Origin: Purshia tridentata
Taxonomy: Eukaryota; Streptophyta; Magnoliopsida; Rosales; Rosaceae
DNA length: 46,682 bases
NCBI GenBank assembly: GCA_003254885.1
Contig: QANT01005960.1
Coordinates: 1 to 46,682, forward strand
Direction of reading: 5' to 3'
Part shown: in pieces, positions 1-9,758 of the stretch
How positions within the stretch are numbered: the stretch's first letter is position 1
Layout of the letters: every line of letters starts with the position of its first letter
Notes under the pieces: model-generated
Told to the model about the DNA's origin: nothing
Databases searched by the model: none
What the model saw: the letters and a program-made list of their open reading frames with translations, nothing else
Made by a program: the position numbers and the translations under genes

Positions 1-35
1 TTGGACTTGGTGTGCTTTTCAGGTTCAGACTTACA
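1..35 (+). repeat. 3' end of the 5' LTR
   Basis: These 35 bases match the last 35 bases of the 3' LTR without a difference and end in CTTACA, directly before the primer-binding site. The remaining roughly 408 bases of this LTR are upstream of the window. Confidence 0.93.
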
Positions 36-37
36 TG

Positions 38-50
38 TGGTATTAGAGCC
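38..50 (+). other. Primer-binding site for initiator tRNA-Met
   Basis: TGGTATTAGAGCC matches the complement of the 3' end of plant initiator tRNA-Met (TGGTATCAGAGCC), with one C-to-T change that would still allow a G:U pair. It lies two bases after the LTR end, as in most plant copia elements. Confidence 0.88.
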
Positions 51-801
51 ATCACACACATGCCAATTCTAAATAATACAGAACTTTTTTTTTTAGTCTT
101 GCTTGGTTTTTCGGTTGGTTTTACTTTCCTCGGGCATATGATTATTAGCTTTACAGCATCAGTTCTTAGCACGCTTATTCTTGTTTTTCCTTTTAGTGTT
201 GCAAGAAAACCAATATGGTAATTGAGCACATATGTTCATTCTGCTTATCTATGTTAGTTTGCATGCTGATTAAACTCTGCTGGTTTTTTGATCTAATGAC
301 AAACGTGATTAATGGTTAATCTGGGCATGCATAATTGTTAATCCTCATTCAGTAAGGGATTTTCTCATTAGGTTGGTAGTGACACTTACTATGTTGATAA
401 CACAAAACCTTCAATATATTAAGAATCACTGCCAAGACATATAGTGAAGGCAGAAAATCAACATTACAGCTGAAGTCTTAGGTCTCTTAGACATTCATTT
501 AATGTTTAGTTCAGTTTTTGACATGAAAAACATGGACAGTTAAGAACCTAAGGCTCACATGTTACAAAACCTCATGATTTCGAGTATTCTTACAAGTGTT
601 TCTTCTGCTGAACAAAATTGTTGAAGTGCACTTGCAACAATTGATTTTATGGAATTTTGAGAACATGATTAATTAGATGCCTCACTTCATGAACTGAACA
701 AAATGGTTTCATGCAGTGCAGCAACATACATTCTCAGGTATTCATACTCATTTTCTACAGAACTGACCTGAGACATAAAACTAATTAATTTTGCAGCTTC
801 A
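51..801 (+). other. Long untranslated leader of the copia element
   Basis: There is no convincing coding sequence here; a 69-codon frame beginning at 12 reads across the LTR/primer-site junction and is not credible. The leader is AT-rich. Near its end are a possible splice donor (CAG then GTATTC at 738) and a possible acceptor (TTTTGCAG ending at 796) just before the gag ATG. They would delimit a 59-base intron, at the lower size limit for plants, so this is only a suggestion. Confidence 0.5.
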
Positions 802-3800
802 ATGAGTTTTGCTAGTATTGAACCATTGAATGGTCACAACTTCAAAAAGTGGAAGCAGGACATTGAGATAGTCCTAGGCCTTAATGACCTAGATTTAGCA
901 CTTAGAGAAGACAAACCAGATGCTGTGACTGCTACAAGTACTGCAGAAGAAAAGGCTAAGCATGAAAAATGGGAAAAGGCAAATAGGATGGCCCTGCTGA
1001 TCATGAAGAGGGCAATGGCTGATATTGTGAAAGGTGGAATTGTTGAGAATAACAATGCTAAGGAATTTTTGGTATCGATCAGTGAGAAATACCAAGAATC
1101 TGAAAAGGCAGAGACAAACAACTTGATGGCTACACTGACTGGTAGGAAGTTTGATGGAATAGGCAGTGTGAGAGAGTATATTATGTCTTTAATTAATATT
1201 GCAGGCAAACTGAGAGTGCTACAGATACCAATTGCTGACGAGTTCATTGTTCATCAAGTACTCATGTCACTACCAGAACAATATGAGCATCTGGCTTCGA
1301 TCTATGCTGCACAAAAGGAGAAGTGGACCTTAAATGAGTTGATTTCTATGTGTGTGCAAGAGGAGGAGAGGAGTAAGAAAGGCAAAACAGTGGCAGAAGT
1401 GAATTTTGTGCAGAAATCAAATCAGAAGACCAACTCAGGTAAAAAGAATAAGAAACAACTTCAGAAATTCAAAGGAACAAGTGGCAATGCAACCAGTTCC
1501 AAATCGAAAGATGTCCTTAAGGCAGTAAAAACCACTAAGTTCAAGTGTTTTCACTGCAAAAAGACAGGTCATTTTAAGAAAGAGTGTGACCAATGGAAAG
1601 CTTGGATGATTCAGAAAGGTATTCCATACTGTTTTTACCTCGAAATAAATTTAGTTGACTATTCTTTCAATTCTTGGTGGATTGATTCAGGCTCACCCAT
1701 TCATATTGCAAATTCATTGCAGGGTATCACAAAAAGGAGGACACCAAGGAAGAATGAAGTTAGCATTCGAGTTGGAAATGGAATGCAAGTAGCAGTCAAG
1801 GCCATTGGAGCAGTCTCCATTAGATTAGGAACTGGTTTTGCATTAGTTTTAGAAGAGGTGTTTGTTATACCTTCCTTAAGAAGGAACCTCATTTCGGTTG
1901 TTCAATTAACTAGAAGGGATTTCAGTTTGAATTTCAATAAAGAAAGTATGAATTTGCTTCTTAATTCTTCCATTGTTGGCACTGCATGTCTAGTAAATGA
2001 GCATTGGAAATTACAATGTTCTAATGACAATGAAGTTAATAGTATTTCTGTTGCACGTCACAATAAAGTATCTAAGATCAATGACCATTCATCCATGTTA
2101 TGGCACAAGAGGCTTGCACACATATCCAAAGAAAGAATGCAGTCATTAATTAAAGATAACATCTTACCTCAACTGGATTTTTCAGACTTCAATGATTGTG
2201 TGGAATGTATAAAAGGGAAAACAACCTCTCACAGGAAACAAGGGTCAATACGAAGTCATGGTTTGCTTGAGCTTATACATACTGATATCTGTGGACCTTT
2301 TCCATGTCAGACCATTTGCAAACATTCCTATTTCATTCTATTCATTGATGATTTTTCACGATACTGCACAGTGTACCTATTATCTGAAAAATCGCAATCT
2401 TTAGAAGCTTTTCAAATATATAGAACAGAAGTGAAAAAGCAATTGGGAAAGCAAATTAAAGTGGTTAGGTCTGACAGGGGAGGTGAATTCTATGGAAAAT
2501 ATAGTGAGGCTGGACAGCATATGGGCCCCTTTGCCACATATTTGCAACAACATGGGATTAAGGCTCAATACACCACCCCTGGCACTCCACAACAGAATGG
2601 AGTGGCAGAAAGGAGAAATCGAACCTTAATAAACATGGTTAGGTCCATGATGTGCAATACAGGTCTGCCAAAATTTCTATGGGGAGAAGCCTTAAAAACA
2701 GCCAACTATGTGACAAATCATGCACCTAGTAAAGCTATAGATAAGACTCCATATGAACTATGGATTGGAAGGAAGCCTAAACTGTCACATTTGTATATTT
2801 GGGGCTGCAAGGCAGAAGCTAGGCTTTACAATCCAGAGATAAAGAAACTGGACCCTAGAACTACAAGTGGCTATTTCATAGGATATTCAGAAAAATCAAA
2901 AGGTTTCAAGTTCTATTGCCCATCTCTACACAGCAGAATTGTGGAGACAAGCATAGCCAAGTTCATGGAGGATTCACACTCATTGAATAACAGTTACATG
3001 GAAGATTTCAGTTTAGAGGAAATCAGTGAGGATCCATCTCACCAAAATGACTACATGGAACTAGCTTTCCGAATTCCAGAGGAGTTCCCAGAAAATGAAC
3101 AACACTTACATGCACCACTCGAGGTAGCACCTCAAGAAGCTCAAATTCAGAACAATGAAGAGGTGAATATGCAACAACAAGCAAACTCAAACCTGCAAAT
3201 ACAAGAAGCACCTAGAAGACACTCGACAAGACCAAGAAGGCCTACTTTGTCTAGTGACTATGTACTATATTTGCAAGAAGTGGATTTTGACATGGGGGAG
3301 GAGTCTGATCCAAAGAATTACACACAAGCAATAAACAGTGACAAGGCAAATGAATGGTATATGGCTATGCAACAAGAAGTCGATTCTATGTATAAAAATC
3401 AAGTGTGGGAAATAACTGAGCTACCTAAGGGCTGTAAGAAAATTGGATCCAAATGGATCTTCAAGACGAAAATGAAACCTGATGGCAGTGTGGAGAGACA
3501 TAAGGCCAGACTTGTAGCAAAAGGATTTACACAAAGAGAAGGGATAGATTACACTGAAACATTTTCTCCAGTTTCCAGCAAAGAAGCCTTTAGAATTATC
3601 ATGGCATTAGTGGCACACTTCGACATGGAACTCCATCAGATGGATGTCAAAACAGCCTTCCTAAATGGTGAATTGGAAGAGGATATCTATATGGCACAAC
3701 CTGAGGGCTTCATAAAGGAAGGAGATGAACATTTGGCTTGTAAGTTAAGAAAATCCATTTATGGATTAAAACAAGCATCAAGACAATGGTACATCAAATT

Positions 3801-4764
3801 TGATTCAGTCATAGGTTCCTATGGATTCATTGAAAACCCCTCAGATGAGTGCATATACATTAAAAAGAGTGGGAGAAATTTTATCCTTTTAGTGCTATAT
3901 GTAGATGATATCTTACTTGCAAGTACAAACATGGAGCTGCTGCTGGAAACTAAGAAACTCTTAGCATACAATTTCGACATGAAAGATCTTGGGGAAGCAT
4001 CATATGTGCTGGGAATTCAGATTAAAAGAGATAGGAAAAATTGTTTGCTGGGACTTTCACAAGAAGCATACATTTCGCGAATCCTAAAGAAATTTAATAT
4101 GTTGGATTGCAAATCAGGAGAGTCACCTATGTCCAAAGGGGATAAATTCAACAAAGGGCAGTGCCCTTCAACTGAGCAAGAAAGGAGCTACATGAATGAC
4201 AAACCTTACGCATCACTAGTAGGATCTGTAATGTATGCACAAACTTGCACAAGACCTGATCTTGCTTTTGCAGTAGGTATGTTAGGAAGGTATCAAATTG
4301 ATCCAGGGCAGGCTCACTGGATTGCAGGGAAAAAGGTTCTTAGATACCTAAAAAGGACTAAAGATTTCATGTTAGTGTTTAAAAGAATGGAAAGTTTAGA
4401 ACTGGTTGGATACTCGGATTCTGATTTTGCTGGTTGTGAGGACAGTTTGAAATCTACTTCAGGGTTCATTTTCATGTTTGGTGGAGCTGCAGTATCATGG
4501 AAGAGTGTAAAACAGACATTGGTCACTACATCAACAATGCAAGCCGAATATGTGGCTGTGTATGAGGCTGCAATTCAAGCTATTTGGTTAAAGAACTTCA
4601 TGTTGGACACAGGGGTAATCGAGGCAACATTTGAACCAGTCAAGATCATGTGTGACAATAGTGGAGCAGTTTGTTTCTCTAAGGATAGCAAGAGGACATC
4701 AAAGTCAAAACACATAGGGACGAAATTTCTGATGGTCAGAGAGAATGTAAGAATGGAGTCTTGA
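802..4764 (+). CDS. Copia gag-pol polyprotein, reading frame broken near the RNase H end
   Basis: A 1320-codon frame encodes capsid, protease, integrase and reverse transcriptase/RNase H. Visible landmarks: Gag in about residues 1-240; a CX2CX4HX4C zinc knuckle near residues 248-262; protease DSG at 295-297; integrase HHCC (H435, H440, C466, C469) and catalytic triad D495, D558, E603; reverse transcriptase from about 868 with YVDD at 1033-1036; RNase H acidic residues D1206/D1208, E1249, D1285. The frame stops at 4764, but sequence typical of the conserved end of copia RNase H continues in another frame to a stop at 4899-4901. A one-base change near 4747-4757 would explain this. Integrase before reverse transcriptase places it in Ty1/copia; I could not settle the lineage. 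The protein probably lacks its normal C-terminus. Confidence 0.95.
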   Translation: MSFASIEPLNGHNFKKWKQDIEIVLGLNDLDLALREDKPDAVTATSTAEEKAKHEKWEKANRMALLIMKRAMADIVKGGIVENNNAKEFLVSISEKYQESEKAETNNLMATLTGRKFDGIGSVREYIMSLINIAGKLRVLQIPIADEFIVHQVLMSLPEQYEHLASIYAAQKEKWTLNELISMCVQEEERSKKGKTVAEVNFVQKSNQKTNSGKKNKKQLQKFKGTSGNATSSKSKDVLKAVKTTKFKCFHCKKTGHFKKECDQWKAWMIQKGIPYCFYLEINLVDYSFNSWWIDSGSPIHIANSLQGITKRRTPRKNEVSIRVGNGMQVAVKAIGAVSIRLGTGFALVLEEVFVIPSLRRNLISVVQLTRRDFSLNFNKESMNLLLNSSIVGTACLVNEHWKLQCSNDNEVNSISVARHNKVSKINDHSSMLWHKRLAHISKERMQSLIKDNILPQLDFSDFNDCVECIKGKTTSHRKQGSIRSHGLLELIHTDICGPFPCQTICKHSYFILFIDDFSRYCTVYLLSEKSQSLEAFQIYRTEVKKQLGKQIKVVRSDRGGEFYGKYSEAGQHMGPFATYLQQHGIKAQYTTPGTPQQNGVAERRNRTLINMVRSMMCNTGLPKFLWGEALKTANYVTNHAPSKAIDKTPYELWIGRKPKLSHLYIWGCKAEARLYNPEIKKLDPRTTSGYFIGYSEKSKGFKFYCPSLHSRIVETSIAKFMEDSHSLNNSYMEDFSLEEISEDPSHQNDYMELAFRIPEEFPENEQHLHAPLEVAPQEAQIQNNEEVNMQQQANSNLQIQEAPRRHSTRPRRPTLSSDYVLYLQEVDFDMGEESDPKNYTQAINSDKANEWYMAMQQEVDSMYKNQVWEITELPKGCKKIGSKWIFKTKMKPDGSVERHKARLVAKGFTQREGIDYTETFSPVSSKEAFRIIMALVAHFDMELHQMDVKTAFLNGELEEDIYMAQPEGFIKEGDEHLACKLRKSIYGLKQASRQWYIKFDSVIGSYGFIENPSDECIYIKKSGRNFILLVLYVDDILLASTNMELLLETKKLLAYNFDMKDLGEASYVLGIQIKRDRKNCLLGLSQEAYISRILKKFNMLDCKSGESPMSKGDKFNKGQCPSTEQERSYMNDKPYASLVGSVMYAQTCTRPDLAFAVGMLGRYQIDPGQAHWIAGKKVLRYLKRTKDFMLVFKRMESLELVGYSDSDFAGCEDSLKSTSGFIFMFGGAAVSWKSVKQTLVTTSTMQAEYVAVYEAAIQAIWLKNFMLDTGVIEATFEPVKIMCDNSGAVCFSKDSKRTSKSKHIGTKFLMVRENVRMES

Positions 4765-4901
4765 AAGTGGAATATGTGAGCACTAAGGATCAGCTTGCTG
4801 ATTCATTCACTAAAGCTTTGCCAGTGGGAGTCTTCAAACAGCATGTTAAAGAAATGGGAGTGCTCGAGGGTTTTGAAGCAGTAGATCAGTGGGAGCTATA
4901 A
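4765..4901 (+). pseudogene. Out-of-frame C-terminal tail of copia RNase H
   Basis: Shifted by one base relative to the main frame, this stretch encodes the DQLADxFTKAL-type motif that closes nearly all plant copia polyproteins, followed by about 25 residues and a TAA ending at 4901. Because it is separated from the main frame by a frame break, this copy is probably not fully competent by itself. A sequencing error is the alternative explanation. Confidence 0.75.
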
Positions 4902-5060
4902 TTTTTCCATTTCATGTCTTCTTTTAAGTATCATTAAATAAAGCAGATTCAAATTTGGAAATTGGATCATCAAGCTTGAGTAATAATGTGAGCAAACTGA
5001 ACTAAACCTGTCATGACTACATTCTTAGTTCAAAGTTCTCATAATTTTTCAGTAATTACA

Positions 5061-5267
5061 GGATCATTTTCATATATATATGTATATATATACATTTTTT
5101 TGTTAATTCTGTTCGAACCTTCATAATACATGCATTATTGGTTAACACCAATATTTTCAGAAGGACCAAAAGGATCATTTTCATATATACATTTTTTGTT
5201 AATTCGGTTCGAACCTTCATAATACATGCCTTATTGGTTAACACCAATATTTTCAGAAGGACCAAAA
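5061..5267 (+). repeat. Two-copy tandem duplication in the 3' non-coding part of the retrotransposon
   Basis: Copy 1 is 5061-5171 (111 bases) and copy 2 is 5172-5267 (96 bases). Both begin GGATCATTTTCATATATA and end AGAAGGACCAAAA. Most of the length difference is an AT-dinucleotide expansion (TATATATGTATATATATAC) in copy 1. The short open frames that cross the region on either strand result from the repeat and are not genes. Confidence 0.92.
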
Positions 5268-5514
5268 TATCTAAATTCAGAGCATCAGACATCAGTAGGA
5301 TTTTAATATCTTGTTATGATCGAGTGAGCTGCAAATCTGGATGTTAATGGTTATAGGACAATGAAATCACATTTGGCTTCAATTTTCTTATAGCCTAATA
5401 TCTAGAACTGCAGTTTGACTAGATTCATTAAATATGAAGTTTAAACAAGGAACCAGCGCAAATGCAAATTGCTGTATGCACTGAAGTGGCACATGTATGA
5501 ACTGTGGTCAGTCC

Positions 5515-5525
5515 AAGTGGGAGAT
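5515..5525 (+). other. Polypurine tract
   Basis: AAGTGGGAGAT directly precedes the 3' LTR start (TGTAAG at 5526). It is nearly the consensus plant copia plus-strand priming tract (AAGTGGGAGATTG). Confidence 0.85.
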
Positions 5526-5968
5526 TGTAAGAATCAGTTGGACTAAACCAAGTTCTACTAGGAAACATGCTAAATCAGTAATTTATAGAACCAGCAATAG
5601 GATTCCTTCTTAAGCATAACACAATCCTTTCAGCATTAGGATTGGTTTCTACAAGTTATTAATCAAGTCAAATCCTAGTTTGAGTTAGATTAGAATTGGA
5701 TCACTGATGGCGTAATGGGAGGCATCAGAAATCTGCTATCTATATAAGTACAAAAGCATAGGTCCCTGGCTAATCGATCAATCTGTGCAATTAAGTTCTC
5801 TGCCCCATTGGAAGAATTGCAATACAGGATCGTGCTGGCCAGAAGACTTGTGCAACTCCACAGAACACTACAGGCTGCTGCTATGGCATCTAATGGTCAG
5901 TTTAGTTTACTGCAGATGTTAGCTTATTGAGTTTTGGACTTGGTGTGCTTTTCAGGTTCAGACTTACA
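5526..5968 (+). repeat. 3' LTR of the copia element (443 bp)
   Basis: It starts TGTAAG and ends CTTACA, a perfect 6-base inverted pair with the usual TG...CA ends. A TATATAAG promoter element lies at 5741-5748, so U3 covers roughly the first 245 bases and transcription should begin about 25-35 bases after the TATA. Its right end meets host exon sequence at 5969. Confidence 0.93.
5741..5748 (+). promoter_or_regulatory. LTR TATA box
   Basis: TATATAAG lies about 215 bases into the LTR. It is the only good TATA box there and is the likely core promoter for the element. Here, in the 3' LTR, it could also drive read-out into the flanking host DNA (antisense to the broken protease gene). Confidence 0.6.
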
Positions 5969-6313
5969 ACAATTACTCTTGTTGCTTCCATGATCTTGGG
6001 TCGTTGGCTTTGCTGCCAAGCACTTGAGTGATCCCCGAGAGATCAGACGGCTAGAGGAAGACGATAATGAGCCAGAAGCTGAGTCACAGTTAAGCCAGAG
6101 GAATGGACCGCCAAGATCAACCACAAGCTTGGTGGGTGAGAGTGGAGTACCATGGTGGATCTTGGTGAGGTACTGGAGGGTTGAGGCATCTTTGGTCACA
6201 TGAAATATTAAAGCATGTGATGGGTAAGAGGGATTAGCTTGAGATAGGGTATTAGAGTACAGAAAGGAACACAAAAGAAGAAGAAGAAGAAGAAAATGGA
6301 GACTAGCAGCCAT
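5969..6313 (-). pseudogene. Aspartic-protease-like gene (EDGP / basic 7S globulin / xylanase-inhibitor family), first 115 codons, cut by the copia insertion
   Basis: The frame starts at the ATG at 6313 on the - strand. It shows a leucine-rich signal peptide (about residues 1-26, cleavage plausible after SQA), then HVTKDASTLQYLTKIHHGTP and VDLGGPFLWLNCD, the N-terminal lobe signature of plant EDGP/basic 7S globulin proteins. The DLGG where pepsins have DTG is typical of that branch, whose members are often non-proteolytic xyloglucanase or xylanase inhibitors in the cell wall. Native codons end at the LTR boundary. The frame runs 14 further codons into the LTR (down to 5924), so any product from this allele would be a truncated secreted peptide. 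The missing three quarters of the gene should lie left of the window. Family call is good; exact orthology is not established. Confidence 0.85.
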
Positions 6314-7060
6314 GGAAGAAGAAAGCCAGGGAGGAAGAACATGATAAAAAGGGTAGTTAATAGGGGCTTGTGGCGGAGGGTTGCCGCGGCTTGACTGACT
6401 ATTGGAATGGATAAGAGCTTTGGATTTGGTGGACTATTGCTGACTAGATTTTGTGTCGTTTTGTGGTCCATTTCCACTTGGAGATGACAATGCCAGTGTT
6501 TATCTTGTTGGGTAAAAGGCACATGTGACTTTGATGTGGAAGTGTGAGTGACGAATTTGTGGGAGCAGCTTATCAAGAAAAGAAAAGTATATATAACTCA
6601 TGGTTTTCACCGGATCCGGATCCGGATCCAATTTGGTTTTTGGTCAACGTAAGTTTCCTTAAAGAAAGAAAAATACAATACAACACAATACATAGGCAAG
6701 GCCCGTAAAAGAAAAAGGGCCACACAGGCCCAACATTTTCAATCCTTATCAAGCATAGTATAATAACAACAAATGTTTAATAAAATTTCGATAATTTTTA
6801 TTTAATAATATTTTAAGACTTTTAAATTTCAGAAAAATTTCGAATAAATTTTTGAAATTTAATTTTTCACTCGTACATTATAAATTTATAATAAACCATT
6901 GCAAATTATAAGAAAATTAAAGAAAGAACAAGTAGAAAATAATTAATTATTTAAAAAGAAATAAACCTTTTTAACTAAACTCCAATAAAGTTATAAACGA
7001 CACTATCAAAAACACAAAGCAAAAGCGCTATATTCAAGTGCGAACCGAAACACCTGATCA
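6314..7060. promoter_or_regulatory. Divergent intergenic region between the protease-like gene and the phosphatase
   Basis: About 740 bases separate the two divergent genes. On the - strand a TATATATAC element near 6588-6597 could serve the protease-like gene, though it is about 275 bases from its ATG. The sequence at 6609-6629 contains GGATCC three times in tandem (CCGGATCCGGATCCGGATCC). The right half is very AT-rich. No coding sequence is credible: a 122-codon - strand frame at 6208-6576 overlaps the protease start and is poly-F rich. Confidence 0.45.
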
Positions 7061-7650
7061 AATGCGATCGACAAACAGAGGCACTCATTCTCAGATTCCA
7101 ATTGTCCAGCGACTCAGAAGCTCGTTGTGTAAGTTTCACTTCTCTTTCCTTTTATTTTTCTAATTTTGGTTTCTACAATCTTCAATCTCTGTGAATTATT
7201 TCTTTTTAATTGCACATAGCTGATCTAGATGCTTGTCTAATTTGATATGAATTTCACACTTGTGGGGTGTTTCAACAAATTAATGATATGAATCTAAATT
7301 AATACGAGCTTAGTGTTGAATAAATAACTGGATTGATGGAATTCGTTATGTCAATCTTCTCAAGAAAAATGCAAGCTTTTATCGTTTTCCTTTAATCGTA
7401 GTTAATTTCAAGAGCTTAATGCTGTAATGCCTTTTCTCTCTTTATTTTTTTCTTTTTGAACTTGATTTGTTTTTTTTTTTTTGTCAAGATGTTATTTCAG
7501 AAATCTTTCAAAGTTATTGTTTTTAGTCGGTTCGTGAATCGTGATTGAGTTTTTGTGTTGGTTTTTGTATGTAATTCAATCATGTTAAATTTTCTGATGT
7601 CTTAACATTTGCATGTAATTACAATTCCTTGCAGGGGAATAAGTGTGTGT

Positions 7651-7674
7651 ATGGGAGTGGAAAGTTTCTTGTGA
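7651..7674 (+). promoter_or_regulatory. Upstream ORF in the phosphatase leader
   Basis: A 7-codon ORF (MGVESFL, stop) lies in the inferred second 5' UTR exon, which begins after the acceptor TTGCAG ending at 7634. It ends six bases before the main ATG at 7681. If the exon model holds, ribosomes would meet it first. Confidence 0.5.
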
Positions 7675-7680
7675 GTAGCA

Positions 7681-9758
7681 ATGGATAATAAGATTGATGT
7701 TATGTCCCTTAAGAAACAAATAGTGGCATTGCAGCGAGTTATATATACCACAATACGCTGTAAAGAGGACAATCTTCCATGCCAAATTGAAGAGGTCATT
7801 AGATTTAAATTTTACAATCAGTTTTATATCTTTCTTTTCTGAATTTTTTATTGCTCTGTTTTTTGCATCCGGGGTCATTCGTTTATTTTATTATTTTCAT
7901 TTACCAGGGTCTCTTCTTGGGTTCCATTGGAGCTGCAAATAACATTGAGAAACTGAAAAGCTTAAACATCACTCACGTTTTGACTGTGGCTAACTCATTG
8001 CCACCTGCATATCCAAATGACTTTGTGTATAAGGTTGTAAATGGTGAGAATGTTCTTCCTCTGATCTGGTGAAATAGGTTCTTAAACTTTTTGAGATGAT
8101 TTACTTCAATCTATTGTCTTGAAGTTGATTGTTCCTTACACTTAGTCTGCTACTTGCATGATTGCATCTAACCATTTGTTTTGCATAGCTGAGATGATTG
8201 TTTAGCTTTTCAAATGATTTTAGCATTTTACATAAACATATAAGTAACTCTGCTCATATTTGGTATTCTCCATTCTTCTAGTATTGCATTGCTGCTTACA
8301 AGAAGCATTCACGCACCATTTGTGAAGGACTTTCATTCCCACTTCATTATGTTTGTTCTTTTCAGCCTTTACAGTTTTCCATTATGGCGCCACCCACCAC
8401 AGCCTCATTTTATCAATTATCTGATGCCATGAATCTATGAGAATTTAATACCTAAGCCTTTTTCATAATTATTGTTTCAAGCCAAAGTAAGCTTCCAGAA
8501 CTGAAATTCGTACTTATCTTTTGGTGCTCTTCCAAAATTGAGATAGTTGCGGACAGAGAATGCACAAACCTAAAGCAGCACTTTGACGAGTGTTTCGATT
8601 ATATTGATGGTGCTAAAAGATTTGGTGGTGGTGTGTTAGTTCATTGCTTTGTGGGAAAATCCAGAAGGTAATTTCTCTCTCCTTGTCTAGCTTGTTGCTT
8701 CCAGGTTATCACAATATATCTAAAGCACTGTTAATCTGGCCTATACAAAGTGAATCCTTGAAGTATGGTTATGGTGATCTCTTTCTTAGAAAATTTTATG
8801 TTTGTATGTAAGTAATATTTTAGCATAAATTATCTGTAATTCTAATGAATTCTGAAAATAAATGTTTGTAAATTTGGATTCATCTGTTTTAGCCTATTTT
8901 GGTTGAACCCAGAACAGAGTTAAGCTTCACTTATACTTTGCCATCTCTAGTAATTCAAACGAAGTTAGGAAATGTGTACAGTTAAGAAGAAAATACACTT
9001 TTGATTCTGTTTATATTATTGGAATTTGTTGCATACCTTTAATCAGATAGAAATTGGACTTACTAATTGCTTGACCTTGCAGTGTGACTATTGTTGTTGC
9101 TTATCTGATGAAAAAGCATGGTATGAGCCTATCTCAAGCTCTTGACCATGTGAAGAGCAGACGATCACAGGCATCTCCCAATGCTGGTTTCATTTCACAA
9201 TTGCAGGACCTTGAAAGGTCTCTTCATGGTGTGTTGTTATAGTAGTACTCTTTTTATCCATTTAGGTTTAGAAATTACAGCCTAAAATAGCTGGACCAAT
9301 GTGGCATACTCTTGGTTTACTGAAATATCTTCATTTGGCCGAGCCAAACTACAATACAAGTATATAACTGCTTCATGCTGACTGGTTGGAACTTCTGAAA
9401 TTTAGCTTAGAATTTGTTGATACTGTTGTTGGCAATGAGAACATAGTTGTGGATTTGGTGAGGTATATTTTCATTTTCACTTTGGCTCCCCATCAAGTTA
9501 TATGGAAATCAGGAAATGCATGTTAGGAAGAGAAAATTGCTCAATCTGGAGTCTGTCAAGGGTAGCATGCAGGGTTTCTGCATGTAATAACATGAAATAA
9601 CTGTAAGGAAGTATTCTTATGTGCATTCTTACTTGTGTTCCATACTTTCACGTTTATATTTTGTATTAACTTTTTGTTTGATTGTGTTTTGCATGGGATT
9701 TCTTTATACAGCGGCAAATGAAGAGAACAAGACAACATTGTGTACGCGGAAAGACTAG
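7681..9758 (+). CDS. MKP2: Dual-specificity (MAPK) phosphatase, MKP2/DSPTP1 type
   Basis: My model joins 7681-7794, 7908-8043, 8547-8667, 9083-9228 and 9712-9758, giving 187 residues; all junctions are GT-AG and keep the frame. A further intron (about 7129-7634) splits the 5' UTR. The protein is a compact dual-specificity phosphatase: GLFLGSIGAANN near residue 39, THVLTVANSLPPAYPNDFVYKVV, candidate general acid D86, catalytic loop HCFVGKSR (H116, C117, R123), then SVTIVVAYLMKKHGMSLSQAL. The family removes phosphate from Tyr and Thr of activated MAP kinases. The catalytic loop resembles DSPTP1 and the GGGV before it resembles MKP2. Position next to MUTE favours MKP2 (At3g06110), which is how I chose the symbol. 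If the last intron is retained, the protein ends SLHGVLL at 9242 instead. The short last exon is the least certain part. Confidence 0.88.

Larger units (their letters stand above)
1..5968 (+). mobile_element. Ty1/copia LTR retrotransposon, 5' LTR cut by the window edge
   Basis: The element runs from a 35-base remnant of the 5' LTR through a primer-binding site, a gag-pol reading frame, a polypurine tract and a complete 3' LTR. Bases 1-35 are identical to bases 5934-5968, the end of the 3' LTR. The 3' LTR has perfect 6-base terminal inverted repeats (TGTAAG/CTTACA). Domain order protease, integrase, reverse transcriptase, RNase H defines Ty1/copia (Pseudoviridae-like). The leader between primer-binding site and gag is long (about 750 bases), and about 620 bases of non-coding DNA separate pol from the polypurine tract. 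The insertion lies in a host gene of opposite orientation. The 5-base target duplication on the right would be ACAAT (5969-5973); its partner is outside the window. Only 35 bases of the two LTRs can be compared, so age cannot be estimated. Confidence 0.96.

Noticed and set aside
5056..5347. Frames of 78 (-) and 69 (+) codons with duplicated peptide
   Set aside because: They are produced by the non-coding tandem duplication and have no family features.
6208..6576. 122-codon - strand frame overlapping the protease-like start
   Set aside because: It is in a different frame from the signal-peptide protein, rich in poly-F, and covers the protease leader and promoter.
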